From positions 1 to 48,655 of the forward strand of contig CALHGX010000005.1 of NCBI GenBank assembly GCA_938031185.1: DNA of 48,655 nucleotides, read 5' to 3'. Source of the DNA: an uncultured bacterium (GTDB lineage: Bacteria > Verrucomicrobiota > Kiritimatiellia > CAIKKV01 > CALHGX01). The translations under genes and the position numbers were made by a program. The notes below the pieces were generated by a model. It worked only from the letters and a program-made list of their open reading frames with translations. It was not told where the DNA came from and did no database searches. This document shows positions 14,991 through 24,452 of this stretch, piece after piece. Positions within the stretch are counted from its first letter, which is position 1; each line of letters starts with the position of its first letter.

Positions 14991-15440
14991 ATGCCGGTTG
15001 AAATTCTGCTGATGAACGACGTGGAGGGGTTGGGTTCGGCGGGCCAGGTGGTCAAGGTGGCCGAAGGGTATGCGCGGAACTACTTGTTGCCGAAAAAACT
15101 GGGCGCGCCTGTGACCGAAGGCACCCGACGGCAACTGGCCAAATTGCAGGCCGAGCGGGAGACGGCGCGCAAACTGGCGTTGGAAGCGGCCCAGGCGATG
15201 GCCGAACGGCTGCAGAAAGTGTCTTGCACCTTCCCGATGAAAACGGGGCCGGAAGGCCGGTTGTTCGGATCGGTGACGGCGGCGGACATTGCGGAAAGCT
15301 TCCGCGCCCAGGGAATGGCGGTGGATAAACACCAGGTGGGCCTGGACGCGCCGATCAAGGAACTGGGAACGTTTGACGTGCCGATTCGCCTGCATCCGGA
15401 TGTCACGGTGACCACCAAGGTCTGGGTGGTCCAAGAATAG
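14991..15440 (+). CDS. rplI: 50S ribosomal protein L9
   Basis: L9 (149 residues) has the N-terminal rRNA-binding domain (EILLMNDVEGLGSAGQVV, then VAEGYARNYLLPKKLG), a long linking helix (about 40-75) and a C-terminal domain with LFGSVTAADIAE. AAGGAGAG precedes the ATG. The 73-base gap before it is the widest in this operon. Confidence 0.97.
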   Translation: MPVEILLMNDVEGLGSAGQVVKVAEGYARNYLLPKKLGAPVTEGTRRQLAKLQAERETARKLALEAAQAMAERLQKVSCTFPMKTGPEGRLFGSVTAADIAESFRAQGMAVDKHQVGLDAPIKELGTFDVPIRLHPDVTVTTKVWVVQE

Positions 15441-15447
15441 GCGGCGC

Positions 15448-16914
15448 ATGGCTCAGGATGCCCCTACTTCGTCCGCTGTTTTGCGCGCCGAACGACTTCC
15501 GCCGAGCAGCGAGGAAGCCGAGAAGGGCGTTCTGGGTGCGATCCTGCTTGACTACGAACGCGTGATGGGCCTTTGCGGCGAACAGGGCCTGAACGCCGAT
15601 TCGTTCTACCTGCCCGCCAACCGTCGCGTCTATGAGGCGATGGAGTCGTTGTGGCGGGAAGGCCGGCCCATAGATCTCCTGACGGTGGCCGAGCGCCTGA
15701 ATGCCGCCGGGCATCTGGCGGCGGTGGGCGGGCCCATGTTTCTCGAACACCTGATGGATGTGACGCCCACCGCGGCCCATGCGGAATACTACATCGAGGT
15801 CGTGCGCCAGAAGCATTTGCTCCGAGCCGTCATGGACTGTGCGCGGGATGCGGAACGATTGTGCTTCTCCAGCGAGGCTGAGACCGACGCGGACGCGGTG
15901 CTGGGCCGCGTGGAGCAGGCGTTTTTCGAGATTGGGGATCGGCGGCTGAGCGCACAGCGCCCGTGGCGGGATGTCGTTCTGGAAGTCATGGGCCAGTTCG
16001 ACAAGATTCGCAGCACGGGGCTGACGATCACGGGGGTGCCGACGGGATTTCGCGGCATAGACCGTGTGCTGTTGGGCATGCAGCCGGGGAACATGATTAT
16101 TCTGGCGGCGCGGCCGTCCATGGGGAAGACCTCCTTGGCTTTGAACATAGCGGAAAATGCGGCGCTGGGGTTGAATGATGAGGGGCGCGTCACACCGGTG
16201 GGCATTTTCAGTCTGGAAATGTCCGCGGCCGATATTGTGAAACGAATGATTTGCGGCCGGGCCAGGTTGTCGTCGCACGATTTGCTCAGCGGCTATGTGT
16301 CGCTGAAGAAAGACAACCATCGCAATTATCAGAAGCTTGCCGCGGAGGCCGACGTGCTGATGAAGGCGCCGATCTATCTGGACGATTCGGCCGGACTAGA
16401 CATTGCGGACGTGCGGACCCGGGCGCGCCGGATGAAGAAGAAGTACGGCGTGGGGCTGATCATCATTGACTACCTGCAACTGCTGCATTCGAAGGCGGAT
16501 GCACGCCATGGGCGGCAAATCGAGGTGTCGGCGGTTTCCGGCGGTATCAAGGCGATGGCCAAGGAGCTGCAGATTCCCGTGCTGGCGCTGAGTCAATTGA
16601 GCCGGGACCCTGAAAAGCGGGAGAAGAACACCGGGCGTCCGCGGCTGGCCGATTTGCGGGATTCGGGCTCGCTCGAGCAGGATGCGGATGTCGTCATGCT
16701 GCTGCGCCGGCCGAGTGTGCACGCCGAGGATCAGCAGCAGGCGGAGGATGAGACGCTGGCGATTGTGGATATCGCGAAGAATCGCAATGGGCCGACCAAT
16801 GACGACGTGCAGCTCAATTTCGAGCGGCAGTTCACGCGGTTTGGAGATCGGGCGCGTTTTGTGACCGAGCCGGGCGTCGAAACCCAGGTGATACCGCCGG
16901 GGGGTGAAGCATGA
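15448..16914 (+). CDS. dnaB: Replicative DNA helicase
   Basis: DnaB (488 residues) unwinds DNA at the replication fork. The N-terminal DnaB domain spans about residues 15-125 (PPSSEEAEKGVLGAILLD). The RecA-like C-terminal domain has Walker A ARPSMGKTS, FSLEMSAADIVKRMICG, Walker B LIIIDYLQLL, and LADLRDSGSLEQDADVVMLL. No intein interrupts the P-loop. It follows rplI by seven bases. Confidence 0.97.
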   Translation: MAQDAPTSSAVLRAERLPPSSEEAEKGVLGAILLDYERVMGLCGEQGLNADSFYLPANRRVYEAMESLWREGRPIDLLTVAERLNAAGHLAAVGGPMFLEHLMDVTPTAAHAEYYIEVVRQKHLLRAVMDCARDAERLCFSSEAETDADAVLGRVEQAFFEIGDRRLSAQRPWRDVVLEVMGQFDKIRSTGLTITGVPTGFRGIDRVLLGMQPGNMIILAARPSMGKTSLALNIAENAALGLNDEGRVTPVGIFSLEMSAADIVKRMICGRARLSSHDLLSGYVSLKKDNHRNYQKLAAEADVLMKAPIYLDDSAGLDIADVRTRARRMKKKYGVGLIIIDYLQLLHSKADARHGRQIEVSAVSGGIKAMAKELQIPVLALSQLSRDPEKREKNTGRPRLADLRDSGSLEQDADVVMLLRRPSVHAEDQQQAEDETLAIVDIAKNRNGPTNDDVQLNFERQFTRFGDRARFVTEPGVETQVIPPGGEA

Positions 16915-19232
16915 AGGGCTCGTGGCTCGCACTCTTTGCGGCGGTGGTGTGGGCGGCGGCCGCGGCGGGGCAGGCGGCAGTGGTCGAATCGGTCCGCTTT
17001 CGGCAGGTCGGTGCCGGCCCGATGGATGACGCGCTGCTGCGGGCGCATGTCTCGACCAAGGCGGGCCAAGAACTGGACCGCACCACGGTGGCGGCGGACG
17101 TGAAGACGTTGCTGGCCACAGGGCGCTTTCGCGATGTGCGGGCACAGGTGGAGCGGACGGCCGAGGGGGTTGCGCTGATCTACGAGGTGGAGCCGAGGCT
17201 GAAGCTGGTGTCGCCAGTGCGAGTGGAAGGGGCCAATCGTTTTCGTGTCGGACGCATCCGAGAATGGCTAGACCTGGAGCCCGGCGACTACCTGGATGAA
17301 GTCGTGCTGGCGAGCCGGGCGGCGCGTGTCCGCGAGGAATACCGCAAGAAGTATTTCCCCCAGGCGGACGTCTCATGGGAAATCCGCATCACCGATCCCG
17401 AACGGGGCCTGGCGGCGGTGGACGTTTTCATCCGGGAAGGGCCGCGGGCCGTGCTGAGGGCGGTGCGATTCAAGGGCCGGAAAGCTTTGGCCCATGATGA
17501 TGTCTCACGCGCTTTCGGTCAGCCGGTTTGGTGGAATCCGTTCCGGGTCTTCATGCGCTCAACGTATGATCCGCAGGATGTCGAGGCGGGGATGGAGCGG
17601 TTGCGCCAGTTGTATCGTGAACGCGGGTTCTATGATGTGAAGGTGGGGCCGCCCATGGTGCGGACCTCGAAGGGCGGAAGGGTGACGGTGGTGGATGTGC
17701 CCATCGAAGAAGGGGCGCGATACCGACTGGGACAATACCGGCTAAAAGGCGTGACGCTGTTTCCGGAAGAAGAATTGCTGCGGCTGCTCAAACCGGCAGA
17801 CGATGCGGTGGCGTCCCAGGAAGAAATTCAACGCGCCGCGAACCTGGTGCGGGATTATCTTGAGAGCCGGGGTTACATGTACACCTGGGTGGAACCCGCG
17901 CTGTTGGCGCGGCCGAACGAGCCGGTGGTGGATGTGGAACTGCGGGTTCGGGAAGGGCGACGGATGGTCGTCAACGACGTACTGATTCGGGGCAATCGAA
18001 TCACGCGCGACAAGGTGATACGGCGCGAGCTGCTTGTTCGGCCGGGCGATGAATTCGACGGCACGCGCATTCGAACCAGCGAAAACCGTCTGCGGAACCT
18101 GGGGTTCTTCTCTTCTGTGCAAAGCTATGACGAACGGACGGCGGTATCGAACCGCAGCGATCTGGTTTTTGAAGTCGAAGAGCAGAAGACGGGCCAGTTC
18201 ATGGTCGGGGCGGGGTTTTCGTCTATTGACGACCTGATCGGGTTTGCCGAGATCAGTCAGGGCAATTTCGACATTCGCGGGTGGCCGTTTGTGGGCGGCG
18301 GACAGAAACTCAAGCTGCGGGCCCAATGGGGCACGCGGGTGCAGGACTATTCGCTGTCGTTCGTGGAGCCGTGGTTCCTTGACCGCCAGCTTTCGCTGGG
18401 CTTTGATCTCTACAGCATGCAGCGGGACTATGACGACTACTACGTGCGGCGGCAGGGCGCGGCCGTGAGTCTCGGCAAGGCGCTTCCCGGGCCGAACCGC
18501 CTTGATGTCCGCTATCGCCTCGAGGGGGTGGAAGTGATGGATGCGGTGGACACCAACGCCTACCACGACGCGGAGGGGAATCTGTTCTTTTTCAACGAAG
18601 AGGATCGCCGCGTGTTCAGTTCCTTGTCGGCCACCTGGAGCTACGACACGCGGGACAATTTCTTCGTGCCGACCCGCGGCAGCCGGGTGTTTACGACCGC
18701 GACGCTGATGGGCGGCCCCCTGGGCTTTGACACCGACCTTTACGGTTTCGAAGGCGGCTTTTCGACGCATGTGCCCTTGTGGCGGCGGCATGTGCTCAAC
18801 ATCCGGCTTCGGGCCGAGGTCGTGGACGCGTTTGGCGACACGGACGACGTGCCGCTTTCGGAACGTTTGTTCGCGGGCGGATCGCGGACCGTCCGTGGTT
18901 TCAAGTATCGGTGGGTCGGACCGAAGGCGGAACGGGTGGACGACCCGACGCGGGTGCGGCCGACCGGAGGACAATCCCTGGCCGTGGGCACCATCGAGTA
19001 CACCGTGCCGTTGGCGCCGCGGATTCGGGCGGCGGCGTTTGTGGACGCGGGCAACGTGTGGCACAAGGCATACCATTTCGATTTGGATCGTTATGCGGCG
19101 GGCGCGGGTGTGGGTATCCGCTTCGACATTCCCGGATTTCCGATACGGATTGACTATAGCGAGGACATTCATCGGGACGATCCCCGTTCCCGTCGCGAGA
19201 ATGTGAGTTTCGCGATCGGTTATTCGTTCTGA
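16911..19232 (+). CDS. bamA: Outer-membrane protein assembly factor BamA
   Basis: BamA (773 residues) inserts beta-barrel proteins into the outer membrane. A signal peptide (about residues 1-22, ending AAAGQA) is followed by POTRA repeats to about residue 425 and a C-terminal 16-strand barrel. The conserved loop motif appears as RTVRGFKYRWVGP. The last strand ends with phenylalanine (FAIGYSF), the usual outer-membrane sorting signal. The start ATG overlaps the dnaB stop. The downstream ompH-lpxD pair completes a typical envelope group. Confidence 0.96.
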   Translation: MKGSWLALFAAVVWAAAAAGQAAVVESVRFRQVGAGPMDDALLRAHVSTKAGQELDRTTVAADVKTLLATGRFRDVRAQVERTAEGVALIYEVEPRLKLVSPVRVEGANRFRVGRIREWLDLEPGDYLDEVVLASRAARVREEYRKKYFPQADVSWEIRITDPERGLAAVDVFIREGPRAVLRAVRFKGRKALAHDDVSRAFGQPVWWNPFRVFMRSTYDPQDVEAGMERLRQLYRERGFYDVKVGPPMVRTSKGGRVTVVDVPIEEGARYRLGQYRLKGVTLFPEEELLRLLKPADDAVASQEEIQRAANLVRDYLESRGYMYTWVEPALLARPNEPVVDVELRVREGRRMVVNDVLIRGNRITRDKVIRRELLVRPGDEFDGTRIRTSENRLRNLGFFSSVQSYDERTAVSNRSDLVFEVEEQKTGQFMVGAGFSSIDDLIGFAEISQGNFDIRGWPFVGGGQKLKLRAQWGTRVQDYSLSFVEPWFLDRQLSLGFDLYSMQRDYDDYYVRRQGAAVSLGKALPGPNRLDVRYRLEGVEVMDAVDTNAYHDAEGNLFFFNEEDRRVFSSLSATWSYDTRDNFFVPTRGSRVFTTATLMGGPLGFDTDLYGFEGGFSTHVPLWRRHVLNIRLRAEVVDAFGDTDDVPLSERLFAGGSRTVRGFKYRWVGPKAERVDDPTRVRPTGGQSLAVGTIEYTVPLAPRIRAAAFVDAGNVWHKAYHFDLDRYAAGAGVGIRFDIPGFPIRIDYSEDIHRDDPRSRRENVSFAIGYSF

Positions 19233-19323
19233 TGTCCGGCCGGAACAGCGCACAAACGATCTGTACAGAGTGCCGGCAGTTGCTCTAGGCTTCAGCGGCA
19301 TGCAAGAAGAGAGGGAGGTCCGT

Positions 19324-19941
19324 TTGAAAAAGCGATTTCGATGTGCGTGTTCGATCACGCTCATGTTGGCGGCAATGACGTTGCGCGGATGGGCGCAGGA
19401 GCGGGTGCGGATCGGCGTCGTTAACGGCGCGACGCTGCTCAAGCTGTACCACAAGACGCAACTGGCCGACGCGCATATGGAGGAGCAGGTGGCGGAATTC
19501 ACGGGAGAACGGGACGCCCTGCTGGCGGAACATCGCCGGCTGAAGCGGGAGTTCGAAACCCTGCGCGCGGAGAGCATGAGCAAGGCGTTGAGCGAGGCGG
19601 CGCGCGAGAAGAAGAAGGAACAGGCCGAGGAACGGCTTCTCGAAGTCATGGAGTTTCAGGGCCGCATCCGCGACACCGCGATGAATCGGCGCCGCCAACT
19701 GGAGGAAGAGGGGCGGCGGATGCAACGGCGGCTGATGGATGAAATTCGTGAGGCGGTGCGAACCTATGCCCGCTCGAACGGGCTGCAGATGGTGCTGGAC
19801 AATTCCATTCCTCCGATCGGGGGCTTTGAGGCCCTGCTCTATTCAGAGCCCGCCTGGGATGTGACCACCAACGTGTTGGCGATTCTGAACGCTCAGGCGA
19901 CGCCCACGAATCGTGTCTCCGAAAAGGCAGGGCCGCCTTGA
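19324..19941 (+). CDS. ompH: OmpH/Skp family periplasmic chaperone
   Basis: This is a 205-residue Skp-like protein. A signal peptide (KKRFRCACSITLMLAAMTLRG, cleavage near GWA-QE) leads into RIGVVNGATLLKLYHKTQ and a long charged helical region (about residues 60-150, rich in E, R and K) that would form the coiled-coil tentacles. It should hold unfolded outer-membrane proteins for BamA. The start is TTG 19324 after GGGAGG. The upstream in-frame GTG 19270 would place extra residues ahead of the signal peptide. The stop overlaps lpxD by one base. Confidence 0.9.
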   Translation: MKKRFRCACSITLMLAAMTLRGWAQERVRIGVVNGATLLKLYHKTQLADAHMEEQVAEFTGERDALLAEHRRLKREFETLRAESMSKALSEAAREKKKEQAEERLLEVMEFQGRIRDTAMNRRRQLEEEGRRMQRRLMDEIREAVRTYARSNGLQMVLDNSIPPIGGFEALLYSEPAWDVTTNVLAILNAQATPTNRVSEKAGPP

Positions 19942-20972
19942 TGACGATGACGGTGGAGGAGATTGCCCGACGCCTTGGCGGGCGGGTGGCAGGGGATGGC
20001 GCGTCGGAAATCTCGGGCGTCGCCGGTCTGGAAGAGGCGCGCCCGGGGCAGGTGTCTTTCTTGTGGAATCCGCGGTATGCGCGGGCGCTGCAAAACACGC
20101 GCGCCTCGGCGGTGGTGGCGGACGAGCAGACCCCGGCGCCCGCGGGCGTTACGCTGATACGGGTGAAGGATCCAGAGGCCGCGTTCGCCGAGGTGGCGGG
20201 ATGGTTTGCGCCGCCGCCGGTCAGCTTTATGCCGGGCATTCATCCGACGGCCATCGTCTCTCCGGAGGCGGTTCTTGGGGAAGGGGTTCATGTGGGTCCT
20301 TATTGCGTTGTGGAGGCGGGCGCCTCGATCGGAGCCCGCACCGTGTTGGTGGCGTTCTGCTACATCGGGCATGGCGTCGTGCTGGGGCCGGATGGCTTGC
20401 TTTATCCTCATGTGAGCGTTCGGGAGCGCTGTCAGATCGGGGCGCGGGTGATTATCCACAACGGGGTTGTGATCGGCAGCGATGGGTTTGGATACCGGCG
20501 ACGGGCTGGCCGATGGTTGAAGATTCCGCAGACCGGCATTGTGGTGATCGAGGATGACGTGGAGATTGGCGCCAACACGACGGTCGATCGGGCGCGGTTT
20601 GGAGAGACGCGGATCGGACGCGGCGCCAAAGTGGACAATCTGGTGCAGATTGCCCACAACGTCGTCATTGGACCAGACACGGCGATTGCGGCGCAGGTAG
20701 GGATTGCCGGCAGTTCGCATGTCGGCGCGCGGGTTCAACTGGGGGGGCAGGCCGGGATTGCCGGACATTTGCATGTGGGAGAGAACGCCGTGGTGGGGGC
20801 CCAGTCGGGCGTCACGAAGGACGTGGCGCCGGGAACGTACGTCGTGGGTTTTCCGGCGATGCCGCAGCGCGAGGCGTTCGAGAGTCATGCGCATGTGAAG
20901 CGGTTGCCGGAACTCAAAGAGCGGCTCGCGACGCTCGAAAAGCGGGTCAGGGAATTGGAAGAACCCGAATGA
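19941..20972 (+). CDS. lpxD: UDP-3-O-(3-hydroxyacyl)glucosamine N-acyltransferase
   Basis: LpxD (343 residues) adds the N-linked acyl chain in lipid A synthesis. The N-terminal uridine-binding domain spans about 1-100. A left-handed beta-helix of hexapeptide repeats follows (about 100-300), containing the catalytic histidine region VDNLVQIAHNVVIG. A C-terminal coiled coil (LPELKERLATLEKRVRELEE) ends the protein. ATG 19941 overlaps the ompH stop, and the gene's own stop overlaps the galE start. Confidence 0.96.
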   Translation: MTMTVEEIARRLGGRVAGDGASEISGVAGLEEARPGQVSFLWNPRYARALQNTRASAVVADEQTPAPAGVTLIRVKDPEAAFAEVAGWFAPPPVSFMPGIHPTAIVSPEAVLGEGVHVGPYCVVEAGASIGARTVLVAFCYIGHGVVLGPDGLLYPHVSVRERCQIGARVIIHNGVVIGSDGFGYRRRAGRWLKIPQTGIVVIEDDVEIGANTTVDRARFGETRIGRGAKVDNLVQIAHNVVIGPDTAIAAQVGIAGSSHVGARVQLGGQAGIAGHLHVGENAVVGAQSGVTKDVAPGTYVVGFPAMPQREAFESHAHVKRLPELKERLATLEKRVRELEEPE

Positions 20973-21937
20973 AGGTGTTTGTCACAGGAGGCGCCGGGTA
21001 CATCGGCAGCATTACGGTGGAGCGGCTGCTGGACGCCGGGCACCAGGTTGTGGTCTTTGACAATCTGGAGCGCGGTCATCGGGAGGCCGTGGACGAACGG
21101 GCACGCTTTATCCAGGGGGATTTGCGTTTCCCTGACGGGGTGGCCAAGGCCGTGAGGGCGGCGAAACCGGAAGCCGTCATGCACTTCGCGGCTTACGCGT
21201 TGGTCGGGGAGAGCATGGAGCGGCCGGAACTGTATTTTGGAAACAATCTTTATGGTGGATTGAACCTGTTGGAAGCGATGCGGGCGGCGGGGGTTCGAAA
21301 ACTGGTGTTTTCCTCCACTTGCGCCACCTACGGTTTTCCGGCGCGCGTGCCGATCACGGAAGATACGCCCCAGCAGCCGGTCAACCCGTATGGCGAGTCC
21401 AAGCTGCTTTTCGAGCGCGTATGCAGCTGGTATGAGAAGATTTACGGCATCGAGACGGCTTTTCTTCGCTATTTCAATGCGGCCGGCGCCACGGAAAAGT
21501 ATGGTGAGGATCACGAACCGGAAACGCATTTAATTCCCAATGTGCTGCGGGTGGCGTTGGGACGGAGCCGGAAAATTCGTGTGTTCGGCCATGATTACAA
21601 TACGCCGGACGGGACTTGCATTCGGGATTATGTGCACATTTCGGACCTAGCTGAAGCGCACATTTTGGCGCTGGAAAATCGTTGCACCGGCGCGTTCAAC
21701 CTCGGCAATGGACGCGGCTGGTCGGTGCGCGAAGTCATCGCGGCGGCGCGGGCGGTGACAGGGCGTGCCATTCCGGAGGAGCAGGCGCCGCGCCGGGCGG
21801 GGGATCCCGACCGGCTGATCGCCTCGGCGGACCGGGCGAGCAAAGAGCTCGGGTGGATCCCCAAGGTCAACGATATACAGGCCATCGTGGAAAGCGCATG
21901 GAAATGGCATCGCGCGCATCCGAACGGGTACGCATGA
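20969..21937 (+). CDS. galE: UDP-glucose 4-epimerase
   Basis: GalE (322 residues) interconverts UDP-glucose and UDP-galactose. It has the NAD-binding GGAGYIGSITVERLL, the catalytic SSTCATYG and YGESKLLFE (Tyr-x3-Lys), RYFNAAGA, and the substrate-binding GTCIRDYVHISDLAEAH. It overlaps both lpxD and rnr by four bases, so it is translated within this envelope operon. It may supply sugar nucleotides for lipopolysaccharide. Confidence 0.95.
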   Translation: MKVFVTGGAGYIGSITVERLLDAGHQVVVFDNLERGHREAVDERARFIQGDLRFPDGVAKAVRAAKPEAVMHFAAYALVGESMERPELYFGNNLYGGLNLLEAMRAAGVRKLVFSSTCATYGFPARVPITEDTPQQPVNPYGESKLLFERVCSWYEKIYGIETAFLRYFNAAGATEKYGEDHEPETHLIPNVLRVALGRSRKIRVFGHDYNTPDGTCIRDYVHISDLAEAHILALENRCTGAFNLGNGRGWSVREVIAAARAVTGRAIPEEQAPRRAGDPDRLIASADRASKELGWIPKVNDIQAIVESAWKWHRAHPNGYA

Positions 21938-24195
21938 AGACGCGCCGAAGTCGTGGTGCAACCCGTAGAAACCTGCGCGCCGTGAATGGAGCTGGGGGGT
22001 TGGAGCCTCCTTCTCGTAGTCTTTCCGCATCGGAGAATGGCGGCGATGCGCTGGCCCGCCGTCTTCTTGCGCTGATGCAGGCGCCAGACTACACCCCCTT
22101 AACGGTGTCGCAACTCGCCGAAGCGCTGGGTGAACGCGGGCGGGGTCGGCACGCCCTGCGCAGACGGCTGGACCGCTTTGTGCAGACGGGAGAGGTTGTT
22201 CTGCTTTCCCGCAGCCGGTACGCGCCGGCCGAACCCGGAGCACTGGTGACGGGGCGGCTTGAAGTTCGGCGTTCTGGTGATGGCTGTGTGACGCCCCTGG
22301 CCGGCGGCAGCGGGCTCTTTATCCGTTCCTCGGACATGGGCACGGCCCTTCCGGGCGATCTGGTGCTGGCGCGGGCGGAAGAAGCCGCCACGGGGCAACG
22401 CGGGCGACTGAAGACGGGGCGCATCATCCGGGTATTGGAGCGCGGGCGGCGCGTCATCGTGGGGACGCTGAGGCACACCGGCCGATTCTACTACGTGGTA
22501 CCGCTGAATCCTTCTTATCAGCAGGATTTCTATGTGCCGGAGCCCCGAGGGGCGGCGGTGAACGACCGCGTGGTGATGCAGTTTACCAATTGGGAACACC
22601 GCCATGTAAACCCGGAGGGCGAGATCATCGAGGTGCTCGGTCCGGTGGAGAACGCATCGCTCGACACCCAGGCGGTCATGCGGCACTACGGATTGTCGGA
22701 GGCCTTTCCGGAGGAGGTGATCCAGGCGGCAGAGCAAGCGGCTGCTCGAATGGACGCGCCTGGTGAGCGGGAGGATTTCCGCGATCGGCTGGTGTTCACT
22801 GTGGATCCGGCCACCGCGCGGGATTTTGACGACGCGCTCTCGCTAGAGGAGGAGAGCGGGGGGCGCCGGGTGCTCGGGGTGCACATTGCGGATGTGGCGC
22901 ATTTCGTCGAGTTGGGCGGCGCGCTGGATGCCGAAGCCGCCGAACGGGGCAACAGCGTGTATTTGCCGGATCGCGTGCTGCCCATGCTGCCGGAGCATCT
23001 CTCGAACGGCCTGTGCAGCTTGAAGCCCGATCAGGATCGGCTGGCTTTCTCCGTTTTTCTTACGGTGGATGGGCAGGGCCGCGTGTTATCCGCGCGGTTC
23101 GCCAAGACGCTAATCCGATCGCGCTTGCGTCTGACGTATGAAGAGGCGTTGAAAGTGATCGAGACCCCGGCCGGCATGCGGCGGGGGATCGAACAGGTGC
23201 CTGCCGACGTGGCCGCAAAGCTTCGCGAGATTTGCGTGTTGGCGCAACAGATGCGGCGGCGGCGGATTGCGCAATACGCCTTGGACTTGAGTCTGCCCGA
23301 ATGCGAGGTGGCACTCGGGGCGGACGGTCGCATCGCGGACATCCGACCGGTCGTAAACGACTGGTCGCACCAGATGATCGAGGAGTGCATGGTGGCCGCG
23401 AATGAAGCGGTGGACCGGGAACTCAGCCGGCGGGGCTATGCGCTATTGCACCGGCTGCACGAGCCGCCTGCGCCGGATCGGATCGAAGAGCTGGCGGTGG
23501 CGCTGAAGGAGCTGGGGTTCAAAGTGGGCCCGTTGTCCCAGCGGCGTGTGCTGGCGGAGTTTCTGCGCAGCGTGCAGGAACATCCGCTGGGACACTACGC
23601 GCAGATGGAAGTGCTCAAGCGCATGAAACGGGCCGTGTATTCGGCGGAAACCGCCGGGCATTTCGGCTTGGCGAAACGCTATTACGCTCACTTCACTTCG
23701 CCGATCCGGCGGTACCCGGATCTGGTGGTGCATCGGATTCTGGCGTCCGCCCTGCGGCGCGAGCCGTCGCCTTACGTGCTCGACGAGCTGAAACGGTTGG
23801 CGGAACACTGCTCACGGACCGAACAAACGGCCGAGGAAGCGGAACGGGACATTCTGGAAATAAAGAAATATCGTTTCCTGGCCCAGCAATTGGAGGACCG
23901 AAAGCCGCTGGAGTATGAGGCGGTGATCGTGAGCGTTACCCATTTCGGCCTGTTCGTTGAACTGCCCCAGTTGGACGTTCAGGGGTTGGTTCATGTGTCG
24001 GCCCTGCCGGGCGGGTACGCGAGATACGATGCCGCAGCGCGGGTGCTGCGAGCGGGGACAGAATCCTACGGTCACGGGGCGAGAATCAAAGTCCATGTAG
24101 CGGCCGTGAATTTCGACAAACGGCGGATTGATTTCGCGGTCTCGGGCGCGACTGCGCGGCGGCTGCCCGGTGGTCGGCGACGATCACGCCGCTGA
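21934..24195 (+). CDS. rnr: Ribonuclease R
   Basis: RNase R (753 residues) is a processive 3'-5' exoribonuclease. A basic N-terminal extension and winged-helix region (about 1-110) precede cold-shock OB domains. The RNB catalytic domain has DPATARDFDDALSLEEE with the metal-binding aspartates, and HYAHFTSPIRRYPDLVVHR. A C-terminal S1 domain contains VTHFGLFVELPQLDVQGLVH, and a basic tail RRSRR ends the protein. ATG 21934 overlaps the galE stop. A long in-frame extension upstream into galE is not coding. Confidence 0.95.
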   Translation: MKTRRSRGATRRNLRAVNGAGGLEPPSRSLSASENGGDALARRLLALMQAPDYTPLTVSQLAEALGERGRGRHALRRRLDRFVQTGEVVLLSRSRYAPAEPGALVTGRLEVRRSGDGCVTPLAGGSGLFIRSSDMGTALPGDLVLARAEEAATGQRGRLKTGRIIRVLERGRRVIVGTLRHTGRFYYVVPLNPSYQQDFYVPEPRGAAVNDRVVMQFTNWEHRHVNPEGEIIEVLGPVENASLDTQAVMRHYGLSEAFPEEVIQAAEQAAARMDAPGEREDFRDRLVFTVDPATARDFDDALSLEEESGGRRVLGVHIADVAHFVELGGALDAEAAERGNSVYLPDRVLPMLPEHLSNGLCSLKPDQDRLAFSVFLTVDGQGRVLSARFAKTLIRSRLRLTYEEALKVIETPAGMRRGIEQVPADVAAKLREICVLAQQMRRRRIAQYALDLSLPECEVALGADGRIADIRPVVNDWSHQMIEECMVAANEAVDRELSRRGYALLHRLHEPPAPDRIEELAVALKELGFKVGPLSQRRVLAEFLRSVQEHPLGHYAQMEVLKRMKRAVYSAETAGHFGLAKRYYAHFTSPIRRYPDLVVHRILASALRREPSPYVLDELKRLAEHCSRTEQTAEEAERDILEIKKYRFLAQQLEDRKPLEYEAVIVSVTHFGLFVELPQLDVQGLVHVSALPGGYARYDAAARVLRAGTESYGHGARIKVHVAAVNFDKRRIDFAVSGATARRLPGGRRRSRR

Positions 24196-24238
24196 GGGGT
24201 TGAAGACGGAATGAGGCGATGGGGGTGATACCGGGTCG

Positions 24239-24283
24239 CCTTGCCTGACGCGCGGCTGGACCGCCGGCGAGAGGCAGGCAAGG
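24239..24283 (+). other. Stem-loop between rnr and the HAD-like gene
   Basis: CCTTGCCTG (24239-24247) and CAGGCAAGG (24275-24283) form a perfect 9-bp stem. A nested GCGG-CTGGA-CCGC hairpin can form within the loop. No T-tract follows, so it is not a standard terminator. It could be an RNA-processing or attenuation structure. It does not match the TPP riboswitch core. Confidence 0.45.
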
Positions 24284-24373
24284 GTTAGGACCGCCCTTCG
24301 ATACATGCCTTGTCTCGGCTTCCATCGTGGCCCGGCTCGAGGCAACTGTGCCTTCCTGCGCATTGGTTTCGGC

Positions 24374-24402
24374 TTGCCGAACGACGTCCATGGCGGTAAA
24401 AG
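24374..24402 (+). promoter_or_regulatory. Candidate promoter for the HAD-like/thiC operon
   Basis: TTGCCG (24374-24379) and TAAAAG (24397-24402) are 17 bases apart. Each box matches 4 of 6 consensus bases. The predicted leader before ATG 24453 is about 44 bases. Confidence 0.35.
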
Positions 24403-24452
24403 GGAGCCCCTAGACCATGTGAGTGCAGGTGCTTGTGCAGGAGGGTATTGTT

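Noticed and set aside
16120-16140. A possible intein at the DnaB P-loop, a common insertion site.
   Set aside because: The Walker A motif and flanking sequence are continuous and the protein has normal length.
17742-19649. A very long open frame (635 codons) antisense to bamA and ompH, and similar long frames antisense to the ATPase genes (3523-5229).
   Set aside because: In G+C-rich DNA antisense frames stay open because stop codons are rare. The translations are Arg/Pro/His-rich, lack recognisable motifs, and the opposite strand carries clear conserved genes.
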